Under the pieces are notes generated by a model. It searched no databases, was not told where the DNA came from, and worked only from the letters and a program-made list of their open reading frames with translations. A program made the translations under genes and the position numbers. A stretch of 64,000 nt of DNA from Sweltsa coloradensis. Taxonomy: Eukaryota > Arthropoda > Insecta > Plecoptera > Chloroperlidae. This document shows, piece by piece, positions 36,347 to 47,402 of this stretch (within the stretch, counting starts at the first letter, position 1; each line of letters begins with the position of its first letter). The DNA is taken from assembly GCA_024449915.1 (NCBI GenBank), contig JAMZAV010001048.1:310001-374000 (forward strand), in the 5' to 3' direction.

Positions 36347-36950
36347 CTAGGGAAACGCCAAAGTCGTTGTTAAACGAGTGAGTTAGCCAAGTGTTTTGAC
36401 TTCTAAAACCGGACCGTCTGGTCACCTTACAGGAACTCACTCTGCTTGCCACAATAATTATTTAAATTGAACATTCAAAATGCGAATCGTATTCAAAACG
36501 TATTAGTGTGAAACATTAACAAATTTCCAAGATAAAACGAAATTACCTAATTTTTATTTCCCATTTAACACCCCTCAAAAATAATATGTGGGTGTAAAAA
36601 TATAAAAAAGTTAGAACTGACGGGTATCGAACCCGATCCATCCGTGCGGTAGGCTAAATGGTTACCACTAGGCCATGCAGGCCACGTCAATCACGTCCCG
36701 CTAACTGCTACGAAACAAATGCCACTGATATTATTAAAAATCACATTTTTATTTTTTGTAGGCTTAAATCGCAGTGGATCAAGCTGATTTTGTTAACAGT
36801 TCTTAGTAAACTCGTACTGGATGTCTGTTTAAAATTTCAGCGCAATCTGTTCAGCGGTTCGGCTGATTTTCGACGTACAGACAGACAGAAGTACACAATG
36901 AAAGCCGTTTGAGTTGAATGGAGACACTTAGTCGCTCCGCTCCCTCGTTT
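36347..36950 (-). mobile_element. Family B Helentron-like element, copy B2
   Basis: On the plus strand it begins CTAGGGAAACGCCAAAGTCG, the reverse of the 3' tail, then AAACGAGTGAG. It ends CGCTCCCTCGTTT, the reverse of 5' AAACGAGGGAGCG. So AAACGAG(G/T)GAG forms subterminal inverted repeats and the tail lies outside one of them, the same architecture as family A. Inside, a tRNA-like segment reads on the minus strand. Near the 5' end there is a GTCTGTCTGTACGTCGAAAA block followed by a GAACCGCTGAACAGATTGCG-like module shared with 4385, 37515 and 52640. There is no coding for a transposase. Confidence 0.75.
36614..36686 (-). repeat. tRNA-like segment within family B
   Basis: The minus strand reads GGCCTAGTGGTAACC (A-box-like) and GGGTTCGATACCC (B box), with normal spacing and a GATCGGG/CCCGTC arm. 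The ends do not pair as an acceptor stem, so it is not counted as a tRNA gene. It may provide an internal pol III promoter. Confidence 0.55.
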
Positions 36951-37047
36951 AATAAATTTTCTATATCTCTGTATCAAATGGAAATACATTTAATTTAATT
37001 TAATCTTGATCAAAATAACAAATGTAATAAATACGCATCCAGTTAAA

Positions 37048-37655
37048 CTAGGGAACGCCAAAGTCGTTGTTAAACGAGTGAGTTAGCCAAGTGTTTTGAC
37101 TTCCAAAACCGGACCGTCTGGTCACCTTACAGGAACTCACTCTGCTTGCCGCAATAATTATTTAAATTGAACATTCAAATTGCGAATCGTATTCAAAACG
37201 TATTAGCGTGAAACATTAACAAATTTCCAAGGTAAAACAAAATGACCTAATTTTTATTTCCCATTTAACACCCCTCAAAAATAATATGTGCGTGTTTAAA
37301 ATATAAAAAAGTTGGAACTGGTGGGTATCGAACCGCATCCATCCGTGCGGTAGGCTAAATGGTTACCACTAGGCCATGCAGGCCACGTCAACCTCGTCCC
37401 GCTAACTGCTACGAAACAAATGTCATTGATATTATTAAAAATCACATTTTTATTTATTGTAGGCTTAAATCGCAATGGATCAAGCTGATTTTGTTAACAG
37501 TTCTCAGTAAACTTGTACCGGATGTCTGTTTAAAATTTCAGCGCAATCTGTTCAGCGGTTCGGCTGATTTTCGACGTACAGACAGACAGACAGAATCACA
37601 GAATAAGAGCCGTTTGAGTTGAATGGAGACACTCAGTCGCTCCGCTCCCTCGTTT
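37048..37655 (-). mobile_element. Family B Helentron-like element, copy B3
   Basis: Same orientation and structure as B2, 97 bases away, and differing from it by scattered substitutions and small indels only. It begins CTAGGGAACGCC and ends CGCTCCCTCGTTT. The PBS-like GACAGACAGACAG run is one repeat longer than in B2. The tRNA-like segment is at 37312-37386 and has a disrupted B box (GGTATCGAACCGC on the plus strand). The close pair points to tandem insertion or local duplication. Confidence 0.75.
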
Positions 37656-38139
37656 AATTATGTACCCACTAAGTCACAAAACTGATTTTCATTCCGAAGA
37701 GACTCTGTAGACGCCGAGGCCATCCATGAGCAATCAATTGCTATCCAAACAGCGAACGACATTTGCATAGAAGGACCACTGATCGGCTACGTTTTACCTA
37801 CGGACAGCGTCAGCAAGACTAATTTATTGTAACAACCCATTTAACGCTTTTACGTACTTGGTTCGTTGTAAGGGCAACAATTGATTAGCTAAGTTGATTA
37901 GCTTAGTTATTTCTTTATATATTGTGATTATAAAGGTAAACGAATCGTGAGCGAAAACCATTACAAATAGTTGTTTAAATATAACTAATTGAATGTTTCA
38001 GTGACTGGATGTGCTGTTGAATGTTAGCAAATGCGGACACAAGGATGATTACAAATTATGGATGTTTTTATGTATAAAGTTGAATATTGTTCTTTTCTAT
38101 GCAGTCTATGCAGATTTCAATATTTTGAGTGTGCTAATG

Positions 38140-38393
38140 ATGCCCTAACGCGTTTGCTAATAATACTTGGTTTTATTTTCCAGGCTATGAGATCTATATT
38201 CACTCCATAGAGGCAGCCGCAAGTATTTGTATTGAACACTTCACCACGCCCGAGGGTGTTGGCTCAAATTGCGCGGAAATAATGCGTGTGTTACTGTCAC
38301 CTACCACCCGATACTGCAGTCATTATCATCAACAGAACCTTACTGTTTGCATCCTGCAAGCTAGTTTGATATGTTTGCAAGCAATATTGTAGT
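38140..38393 (+). other. Candidate terminal coding exon
   Basis: After a reasonable acceptor (TTTTATTTTCCAG, exon from about 38184) a frame stays open for 70 codons to TAG at 38391-38393. The peptide starts GYEIYIHSIEAAASICIEHF and includes TTPEGVGSNCAEIMRVLL. Composition is far more even than the surroundings. An AATAAA lies at about 38470, well placed as a polyadenylation signal. I do not recognise the protein, and no partner exon was found. It could be chance or an old element. Confidence 0.25.
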
Positions 38394-38726
38394 TAGACAC
38401 ACATGTATCGTGTGGCTTCGTTCTTGCTTTACTCTACTTCTTTGTTTTAATTGTATTGGGAAATAGCAATAAATAATGTTGAACACATATCTGGTAGATT
38501 TAATAATGTGTAACAACAATGTCTAAATGTTTTTTTTTTACCACTTTTTTATATTTGATTTATCATCATATCATATATTATCATATATTTATATTTAATA
38601 TCCTTTTTATTTGTTACCAAAAATTTTTGTGTTTTTATTGCATTGTTATTGTAATATTACTATTTCAAATATTTACTTAAATGTAGTTCATTGTTGTGTC
38701 TGCATCTATGTAATTAGATTTATTTA

Positions 38727-38800
38727 GTTGTCCTCCTTTGTAAATCGGTTTTTATAACTGAATAGGATAGACGTTAAATAAATAATAAATAAATAAATTT
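38727..38800 (+). mobile_element. LINE 3' tail with hairpin and AAATAA repeats
   Basis: GTCCTCCTTTGTAAATCGG, then TTTTTATAACTGAATAGGATAGACGTTAAATAAAT repeats. It shares the TGTAAATC(A/G)GTT..AACTGA hairpin and GATAGAC block with the inverted copy at 38940-38985, and less closely with 14430 and 61275. Confidence 0.6.
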
Positions 38801-38939
38801 CAGATTTGAGATGAAGAACTGCCACCATTTCCTTATTTTATAGTCACAATGTTACAAGGACTTTGTCCCGGCCACGTTATAGGGATCCATTTCGTTTATA
38901 ACTATCGTAAAAATCATTTTTCATTTATTATTATTTAAA

Positions 38940-38985
38940 GTCTATCATTTCAGTTAAAAAACTGATTTACAAAGGAGGACGAACA
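38940..38985 (-). mobile_element. LINE 3' tail, inverted copy
   Basis: On the minus strand: GTCCTCCTTTGTAAATCAG, TTTTTTAACTGAAATGATAGAC, then TTTAAATAATAA. It is the same family as the tail at 38727, only about 140 bases away and in opposite orientation. Confidence 0.6.
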
Positions 38986-41900
38986 GTATCAAATCAACAT
39001 TGATCCCCCATCTCTTGCATTTATTTTGTATTAATTTTATTAACGTTAAAGATGTTCCAGTATTACTGTAGTGGATGGGCCACAAAGGCACGAAGACTTG
39101 CTTATGTATCATTATATACTTTTTGCATTATATGTGTATTAATTTAAGAAACCAATAAAAATAAATAATAAAGTAATTTTGTTAAAATTTAGGGACGGAT
39201 ATTGCGTGAAGAATTAATGTTTAAATAGATGATTGTCTAATGGTTTATTTAGATGCTTTACCTATACCTCGTCAGCATTGTAATCTGTAAACAAAGATTA
39301 ATAAAAAATAAATTTAAATAATATGTTGTGGGGTATGTTTAGACAGTTTGAGATTTGCAAAATAAAAGGAACACGTGCAATATTTTTTTTTTATAATATT
39401 TCTTTCAGTCATAAGATCGCGTTTTGTGAAGTTCTGTATATGCCATGAAGTATACGTACCTAGTTGCATGTGAACGGAAAGAAAAACACTTGACAACGAT
39501 TCCTCGGAGCTTCAAGTAATAAAGGGTGCATCAAAAGAATGGCTCAGATGCATGCACAATGATGAACTACTGAAAACTTGAACGAACCAGTTATCATATC
39601 TCTCTCCTTGTTCCAACAGCGTTCCGAGAATATGAAAATAGTGAGGACACTTCGAACATATAAATATTTCAAAATGTTGTTTTTGTTGCCGACGCGAGAG
39701 GGAATGACGTGGGTCTTGTGTTATTGGATTCTTGTACAAATAGTTGTCAAGGCAACGTGCTTTTTTTCATTTCTCTTATTGTGGGATCCAAGTTTAACGT
39801 TCCATGTTTATTTAGATATGCTTGTGCATATGATGGGTAGGATAGTGCTGACGAGCAGAGAATAAATCCAGTAACGAATATAATGTGAGGTCTGTGGCCA
39901 CGAGAGCCCCTCCCTTGACGCATCAGGGAATACTGGGATTCACGATTACCGTGCTTTATTTAAATGTATTATAATTTGTAAAATTAAAGATAACAAATCT
40001 TTAAAGTAGGAAAACTTTAAAGCATTACGTAAGTTCTTTCCGTTTTATTCAAACAAAATAATAGACAAACATTGTAGTAGGTATACCCTAAACCAGCGTT
40101 TAAACGTTAAACGTTAGATAGAATTGACCACAAAAACTTGACGATAGTATGGTCGGAGAACTGAAAGAAAAATACTCACAGAAAAAAATTAAACATAAAA
40201 AAGCTGGCTATGTTTATCAATCCTAATCCCAAGGAGCTTTGTACTCGAAAGATAAGAAACTGTAATCAAGAAATGATCACAATATCAACTTGTTATTCTG
40301 TCTGGTTTGTGCATGAATGAATTAACCACACTTCGAAAAAGCTATATAGTGGTTGTTACTTTTGTGTTACGTGCGATCAAACGTTCCTTTGTATAATTTA
40401 ACAACTAAGAACTGAAAGTTAGGTCGATGGAGAATTATAAGTATGCAGAGGGACGATGTTCTGTAAAGCTTGATTCATGATTTGGCACCAAGGACCTCTC
40501 TGTGGCTTTAGGGGCGTGACACTACAGTTTAGTTTTTTTAATTCATTACCCTTTCTCGTCCTCTAGGCTAAACTGAATAAGTGTGTTTTTAATGTCTGCC
40601 TGGCTTTTCACCTTTGTGTTGTGACGTCATAGTGCTTGGCGGACGCCACGTTCGCTCATCCACGTAAATCTATGTACATATGAACACAATTGTGGAATAA
40701 TTGCAGAGTTTCCAAACCGCGAAGGCAAGAGTAATATATATATATATTACTCCAAGGCAAATGGATTTCAAGATTAATGTAAACTCTAGCATATTATTGA
40801 TAGGGATGTTTATTTTGTAAAACCAATAATGGTCAAACATCGTGAAACAGTGAAACCATCGTTTATAAGGTATGAATTAAATTTACTGTACTTTGATTGA
40901 ATGAATAACTCACCCCAATGTTTCTACTTGTCCGCATCCAGACACAGCTCTTCATTGTGTTCTTTTCCAACATAAACTCCAATTAAAAACGTTCGCCTTG
41001 ATTCTGTATCTTGTTACGCGTGTATTCACGTTTTACCTTTGTTGTTTTGTTCTGTAGAGCCTGCGTATATTTGAAATTGATATGCATGTCGTTTACTGTA
41101 TAAGTTACTTAAAATGATGAAAAAACATACCTCGTTATTCTTTAAGGTCTACAGTTAAGTTATCTTTGATAAAATTTCTTAAAAGTCACTTTTACCTTTT
41201 AAGTCCGAGTTTATAGAAGAAATGTTGGGTGTTTAACAATGCGACATTTGAAGTGTGTTTATTTAAGACTACTAATAACCACCACAACAGCTGTTGTTGG
41301 TTTCTAAAAATACCTCTTGGCTAAAATATACATTTTACAATTATGAATGCCCTAGGGCTCACATAGGTCTACTTATAAAATATTTAAATCTTTGTGATAC
41401 TCATTTTATACCACGTTTGAATACTTTGTAGTTTTCCTAACGGCAGTACGGTGATTGTCGGAGAAAATTGATACGCTTTTAGCCGTATTCTATTGAAGGT
41501 AAACGGCAGGTCATTGCAGATCAGCCTTTCTCTGGTGGTATAATAGATATAATGATGCCTTCTGAAGTTTGTCCGGTAGCAAAAGCGGAGGGGTCTTTGA
41601 AGATAACCTGACTTCGGGCAGTCGCCATGCAGGAACCATTACCGCGAGCCAAGCGGCAAATGAAAGGACAATTACAGATGAGAGTGGAGGCTTAGTGTTG
41701 CCACCACCTGGTACAAATATTCTACTTAGATAATTGAGACTGTGTGAGTACACTTTGTAGAGTAATCACTAATTGTTGTTGTTTGCATCTAAAGGCACAC
41801 AACGGAACAGGGTTTAGTTTCTACGTGGTCTTGCTAATATAACGTTTATTGATGTCAAAGGGTGCATGCAAAGTAATTACGTTAATTACATCAGTTTAAT

Positions 41901-43733
41901 TGTTTTGAATGAATGAATAAATCGTTAACGCAAACAATATAATAATAATGACAAATATTGTCTAGTTATATAAACCCAAACATTTAAAAATTTAGCCATG
42001 AAATGAAATATATTTTAGATTCAAGATATTCGTTTAAAAGGAACTGTATTTGCTAACATTATCATGGGACATAACGTTCTTTATAAGTGTAAGGCTTAAG
42101 CTTAACGTTTCGTATTTTAACAAAATGCTAGCCGCAACCTGAAGGAGTAGATGAGATGAAAACCACTATAAAACCATTGTGTCAGGGTCGGGATTCGAAC
42201 CAAGTAACGCAAAACCAGTGAAAACGTGAACGCTTTTGAGAAACCAATTAAATTCTCTGTCATTGAAAGGTCAACTTAAAGCTTGCAATGCATGAGTGGT
42301 TGTTTCTAACGTTTGCTTTCTGGTTCAGTTGCAGGCCATCCGGAATTACAGTTTTGAACTACAAATACTTATTATTAATGCATGGAAAAGCGGATTGCAA
42401 AAACCATCGTTGCAAGAATTCGCCCTATCTACTACAGCCACTGCATCGTCAACATAAAACAAACAAGAAAAGCAGCTATTTCACTTAAATGTAACATCTC
42501 AAGCGGAATTCTGGATTGAATTAAAAACCAACCCGTTTTAATAGATTCACTGACAGGAGATATTCGCAGAACAAATTAGTATCGTTAAAAGTTTCTTTAA
42601 GAAAATTTTTATGCTTCGTTTATGATATTTGATTATATAATCAATTCTTTAATCTCATATCGTCCCCCAGGCGTCAGCAGCAGATTACAGTGCTTTAAAG
42701 TTTGTATCGGCGTTTGCATTAAAGGAAAGCATTATCTGGAAAGTGTCACATGCCCGTTTATCATATAATAATACAATACATTCTGAGCACTATAAAAGTT
42801 TCGATCTGCTAGATTTTGCTACCAAGCAATTATTAGTAAATTCACTAAATTGTAACCAAATTGATGCGAGATTAGGTTGAAACAATGAAAGATGTTGGAA
42901 TGAAATATATGTTCAACGTTAATCACTGGAGTGGTTCTGTAGAAGCCATTTCTAGCTGGGATAAGAACGTGTACTAAACTTTACTGTCAGATATAATACA
43001 CAGACGTTCTGGTATAGTGCGATGTTAATATTTCGATCATAAAGCTGCAACTTTTTAAATAGGGTAGGGTAGGGGAGCTGAAATGATAGTAAGGACGGAT
43101 TTAGTAACATAGATTTAGTGAGTAAACCTTAATATGGGGCCTCTTCACCATTGCGCTCAACCCTCACCGTACAATACGCCCCAAGGGACGGTTTGTGCAT
43201 GTAAATATATCTGGCCGTCAACGAGATATCCTGTGAATGTGTGAACGCGTGGTGTTCTCGTGAAACGTACACAACTGATCCTATGTGCACTCATTATGGT
43301 GGGTGCAATTATACGAAAACTGGCAGTGCAAATTTATGGTTAATAAAAGCTGGAATTGGACATTTATTAACCATCCTAGTATTCATGCTATCACGTGACC
43401 CCTTTCCCTTCGCACCCAAATAGCAAACGCTGACCAACTGATGCAGACAGGCAGTAGATGCAATATAATGAGGAGTTTGTTACGAACTTCTCTCTCTTGA
43501 GTAGGAAAAAGAACGCGTTCTATAATTGGGAACTTTAATATATTTATTTTCTTATCAAGGAACCTTTTAAACATAATCTACATATGCCGGGGACCTTATA
43601 AGACTTATATTTTTATAACTAGCATTAAATCAACAAGGATTGAACGAGGGTTACTTACTTGCGTTTTAACGTAACTTTGATTAGCCTAGTAAGTAAGTAG
43701 TTTTCAACCTCAACACATGGCAATTTAACTATA
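38986..43733. other. Unassigned DNA with two small open patches
   Basis: No gene can be asserted. Noted: a perfect CRE (TGACGTCA) at 40622-40629, a TAATATATATATATATTA palindrome near 40732, a patch of balanced composition at 41520-41740 open in more than one frame, a GGATTCGAACC (B-box-like, minus strand) near 42192, and a 69-codon open frame after a CCCCCAG acceptor near 42670. The rest is AT-rich. Confidence 0.4.
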
Positions 43734-44538
43734 CTAGGAAAACGCTAAAGTCCCGCCGCGTTGATGGATGAGCGTTTTTTTTGTAAGTTTTTTTTGCGTT
43801 TTGTGCGTTTGTTTGCACTTTTCCTTTGCAAGTGCTTTTTGAATGCATTGTGGAGGTGATTGTTGTCAAGTTTCTATTGTTATTTGTTAATTGGTATTAT
43901 AAACTTCAAAAAACTCATATTAAAACCTTTATTTCTGTAGATTCTGACTAATTTTTTCAACTTTTTCTTTCAAAAGGTACTACATCACCATAACCTTAAT
44001 GTCCATGTGAAATCTGAACGTTGTAGCCCTACCCGTTTGGTCAGAATCGGCCCAAATGTGACGAAAATATCGCACTAAAAATTGAAAAACTTGAAAAACT
44101 AATATTAAAACCTTTATTTCTATGGATTCTAGCTAACTTTTTCAACTTTTTCTTTCAAAAGGTACTACATCACCATAATCTTAATGTCCATGTGAAATAT
44201 GAACGTTCTAGCCCCACCCGTTTTGGTCAGAATCGGCCCAAATGTCACGAAAATATCGCACTAAAAATCGAAAAAAATCGTAAAAGTACGATATTCATGA
44301 GAAATATTTCTTCGATTGTACCCAAAAACAATACACCTCTAAGTTCAGAGAAAACGAAGGTCCGGTCAAATTTTCATCAAGATCGCATATGCCGTTTGCC
44401 CGGAATCGAGCGAACAAACAGACGGAAAAACAAAAAAACAAAAAAACAAAAAAAAAAAAACACCCGAGCTAAATTTTTTGGGGGGTCAGTGAAATTGAAG
44501 TCTTCGCTTCCGCTCGCTACGCTCGCTACGCTCATCTA
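43734..44538 (-). mobile_element. Family A Helentron/HINE-like element, copy A4 (subfamily 2)
   Basis: Tail on the left (CTAGGAAAACGCTAAAGTCC then GCCGCGTTGATGGATGAGCG), 5' end on the right (CGCTACGCTCATCTA). The 5' region matches A5-A7 (TCAGTGAAATTGAAGTC, the pure A/C run, CGGAATCGAGCGAACAAAC) rather than A1-A3. It contains two direct copies of a unit of about 184 bases, starting at about 43921 and 44105 (AAAACCTTTATTTCT, AAGGTACTACATCACCATAA, GTTTGGTCAGAATCGGCCC). Near the 5' end the short motif GCGTAGCGA is repeated. Confidence 0.72.
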
Positions 44539-45110
44539 AATATAACCTATACCAAAGATTATTGGTGTCAACATGTGAGCATTTATTTGATAAATGTGCA
44601 TTTTATGCACGTAATAATCGATCTAGGCTAAAAGTTAATAAATACCAAATTTTGAATCAACAAACGTAACAATACACATGTGTTTATGGTGTGTGGTGTT
44701 GGCGGCCATGTCAAAGACTACTCGAGAAACTCAGAGTTTTTACGCGAGTTAATCCTGAAAATTGCTTGCGTTTTTCACCTATACCCTCGTAAAATTCTCG
44801 CAGTAAAAATCTCCATTTCTTAAGAAACATTTAAAAGTCTCCTCTCATTCTTAGGTGTGAAACTTGCTTTGCCTCTATATTTGAAAATTGATAAGCTGAC
44901 TGGCGCGTGTAACGGAACATACCAATAACGTGTTTGTTATTTAGGATGCGTTTCCTAGACTGATAAACCGGTGAGGTGAATCCTGTGACCTATCATCCCA
45001 TCAGTAAAGGTACATTTTTAAAACGTTAACGTTTGAGAAATTCAAAACACGTCATTTTGTTGTTGTTGTTGAGGAACCCTGTACCTTTTAATAAGTTTTT
45101 ATAAAACAAC

Positions 45111-45204
45111 CGAGTAATCTAGTTCAAAAATCCCCTTTAGGGGGAATTTACTCAATATATAAATTCCTCCTAAAAGGGATCTTTTAAAATCTAGATTACT
45201 CTGG
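45111..45204. mobile_element. Short palindromic MITE-like unit
   Basis: CGAGTAATCTAG at the left is mirrored by CTAGATTACTCTGG at the right, and the interior AAATCCCCTTTAGGGGG / CTCCTAAAAGGGAT also pairs. The whole 94 bases fold into one imperfect hairpin. No target duplication was assigned. Confidence 0.45.
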
Positions 45205-45366
45205 CGTTTTTTACTCAACACTAAAATTACGAAATTATGAACGTAGATGGACAATGCCACTTGGATTCAATAAACTCATTCGAAACGAACCTGTAATTAT
45301 AATGCAAAAACAACAATAGCTTAGATTAAATTATTGTTATTCGATAGGAAAAAATATGGTTATTGA

Positions 45367-45602
45367 TTAGGGGTTGTGCTGGTACCCGAAATTTCCAATC
45401 GAGTCGATTATTTGCTACTGAACTCGGATTACACAAAAAATTGGTGGAGGTGCCGGGTAGGCCATTGTAAATTCGTTCTGTTGTAAATGCGAGTGAGAAC
45501 GTAAATTTAAACTCATTTTGGCACGTAATAACATTTTGATGTATAGATATCGACATTTTCGTGTAGACCGATAGTTGAATGATATGTCATAGCCCAGCCC
45601 TA
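45367..45602. mobile_element. TAGGG-ended MITE-like element
   Basis: The left end TAGGGGTTGTGCTGGTACCC and the right end CATAGCCCAGCCCTA are weakly inverted. The right end, inward on the minus strand (TAGGGCTGGGCTATGACATAT, then TCGATATC), matches the left end of the element at 30374. The exact 18-mer copy e lies in its middle. Confidence 0.45.
45442..45459 (-). repeat. 18-mer equal to tRNA-Ala 3' end with CCA (copy e)
   Basis: Exact on the minus strand. Just before it on that strand is AGAACGAATTTAC, which also precedes the diverged relative at 31405, so at least these two share more than the 18-mer. Confidence 0.85.
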
Positions 45603-46886
45603 ATAATGTTCGCAATTTACCATTAATATTCTCTTTCAAAAGATTACATTTTAAAATTTATTAGATGTTACTCTGTCTTGACTTTTTAGTCTACATACAG
45701 AATAACAATGAAAATAAAATAATTATTGTATACATTGTAAGTATTGCCGAAAATAAAAGTAAAGAAAAAGTATTCGGATTCAAATTGGACTCGATACTCG
45801 GGTTATTTTTAGTTCTCGAACTCGGACTCTACCCGAACTCTAAACTAAGGATTCGCACATAATAGTATTTCAAAATATTTAATGTCTTGTTCGAATATAT
45901 AAACCTAGTATAAATGCACACACATGAATGTTCCGGTAAAATACAAAATGCATTAATTACCACTAGAGAATCTAAAAGATATCACATAAACAAATCTTAA
46001 TAATTGTGCTTTAACGGTGAATTTTTTAAACATACGGAAGAATTACCACTCCTTCCGGTCCTATTTAAATTGTAAACGATGAAGGACTAACTATTAAAAT
46101 ATGGTAATTTGCTTTCGCGTTTCAATTATTTTTCTAATTATAATTTTTAATTAGCTTCATTATATATTTTGAATTTTGTGTTTGTAAGGAACTCAAACTT
46201 TATCGGTGAAAAATATTAATTTCCAAGAATGTTTCTCTTCTTAAATTTAATGACCGAGTTCCTTTATGTTAAGAAGATATTACCTTATATAAAAAAAACG
46301 TCTTCCATATTTAAGAACCAACTTAACTTTTGCCTCTTTTTTTTCCTTTTAAGGATTATTTCTTCCGCAACAAAGCATGGTGGAACGCTGGAAACGGTTT
46401 TTGCATCGGTCTGACAGTTGCCAAGTTGTGCCTAATTGGTCGGGTGAAAGCTCTTCACAGTATTGTCCGTTGCGCTGCTGTCTAAATAAAAGTGATACTG
46501 ATATTAGGCCTACTGAGTTCCTAATTAGGGCGCTCTATCCGCCTGTCATCACTGACACTTGCATCAAGAGAGAGTGAGAGAGAGAGAGAGCGAGAGAGAG
46601 GAGAATGTGTTCTGTCTCGGAGTTATTCCTGGACACGGAGACGTGTACGAGACAAGAAGCCCTACACAAACAGGGGTGGCAATATTTCTTCGAGAAGAGG
46701 GAGGAGCTTTAGCTGTCGCTTCGTCCAATAAAATATTTTGATAAATCATCCTGGAAGAAACACGAGGCATATTAAATGCAATACGTCTTGTAGCTTCCTG
46801 TGGCAATAATCAATACTCTATGTACAACGAAGATGTATATTACTCGATTTGGTTAGTCGGGGCTAGTCGCAGGTGAAAATTATTGT
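45603..46886. other. Unassigned AT-rich DNA
   Basis: Noted are AACTCGGACTCTACCCGAACTC near 45820, possibly from a TAGGG-type MITE, and a GA-rich run at about 46567-46602. No gene is recognised. The frame at 46377-46577 has no recognisable domain. Confidence 0.45.
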
Positions 46887-47335
46887 TGGATGAGCGAAGC
46901 GAAGACTTCAATTTCACTTACCCTGAGAACAATAGCTCGACTTTTTATTTGGTCTGTTTGTTCGCTCTCTACCGGGCAAACGGCATATGCGATATGATGA
47001 AAATTGGAGGGGACCTTCGAAATCTTTGAACGTAGATCTGCCAAGTTGTTGAGTACAATCGAAGAAATATTTCTCATTAATATCGTACTTTCACGATATT
47101 TTTTTAAAAAAATTTACGATATTTCTGTGATATTTGGCCCGCGACCGGGCAAATGGCTACTACGATCTTGATGAAACTTTACGGTAACGTTTTAAATCAC
47201 TGACCTTATATAAGTTACGATTTTAGGGACAATCGATGAAATATTTCTCATAGTAATCGTACTTTTACGGCAACGATAATCAACCATAAAAGCTCATACA
47301 TCAATGCGACTGGAAACAACATTAGCGAACGGCTT
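46887..47335 (+). mobile_element. Family A element, copy A6 (degraded, subfamily 2)
   Basis: Starts TGGATGAGCGAAGCGAAGAC, then TTCAATTTCACTTACCCTGAG and CGGGCAAACGGCATATGCGAT. The tail is decayed: GCTCATACATCAATGCGACTGG and then GCGAACGGCTTAG. The 3' border is approximate. Confidence 0.55.
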
Positions 47336-47363
47336 AGTTAATATTTAATATAAAATTTAGAAA

Positions 47364-47402
47364 TTCGAATCCCGGTCGGGGATGGATTTTGTAATTTCTG
47401 AA
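47364..47402 (+). mobile_element. tRNA-derived SINE fragment
   Basis: AATTCGAATCCCGGTCGGGG (B-box-like), then GGATTTTGTAATTTCTG, shared with the fragment at 4025-4110. The A-box half is missing. Confidence 0.45.

Noticed and set aside
36614..37386. tRNA genes on the minus strand
   Set aside because: A and B boxes are present but the acceptor stem does not pair and the segment sits inside two copies of a repeat. Treated as tRNA-derived sequence.
40732..40752. TAATATATATATATATTA palindrome as an operator or MITE
   Set aside because: A simple AT repeat with palindromic edges; chance is sufficient.
44192..44539. 115-codon frame inside family A copy A4, and similar frames at 53994-54423 and 31010-31224
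   Set aside because: They read through the non-coding element body and its A/T runs. Sister copies break the frames, so no coding constraint is seen.
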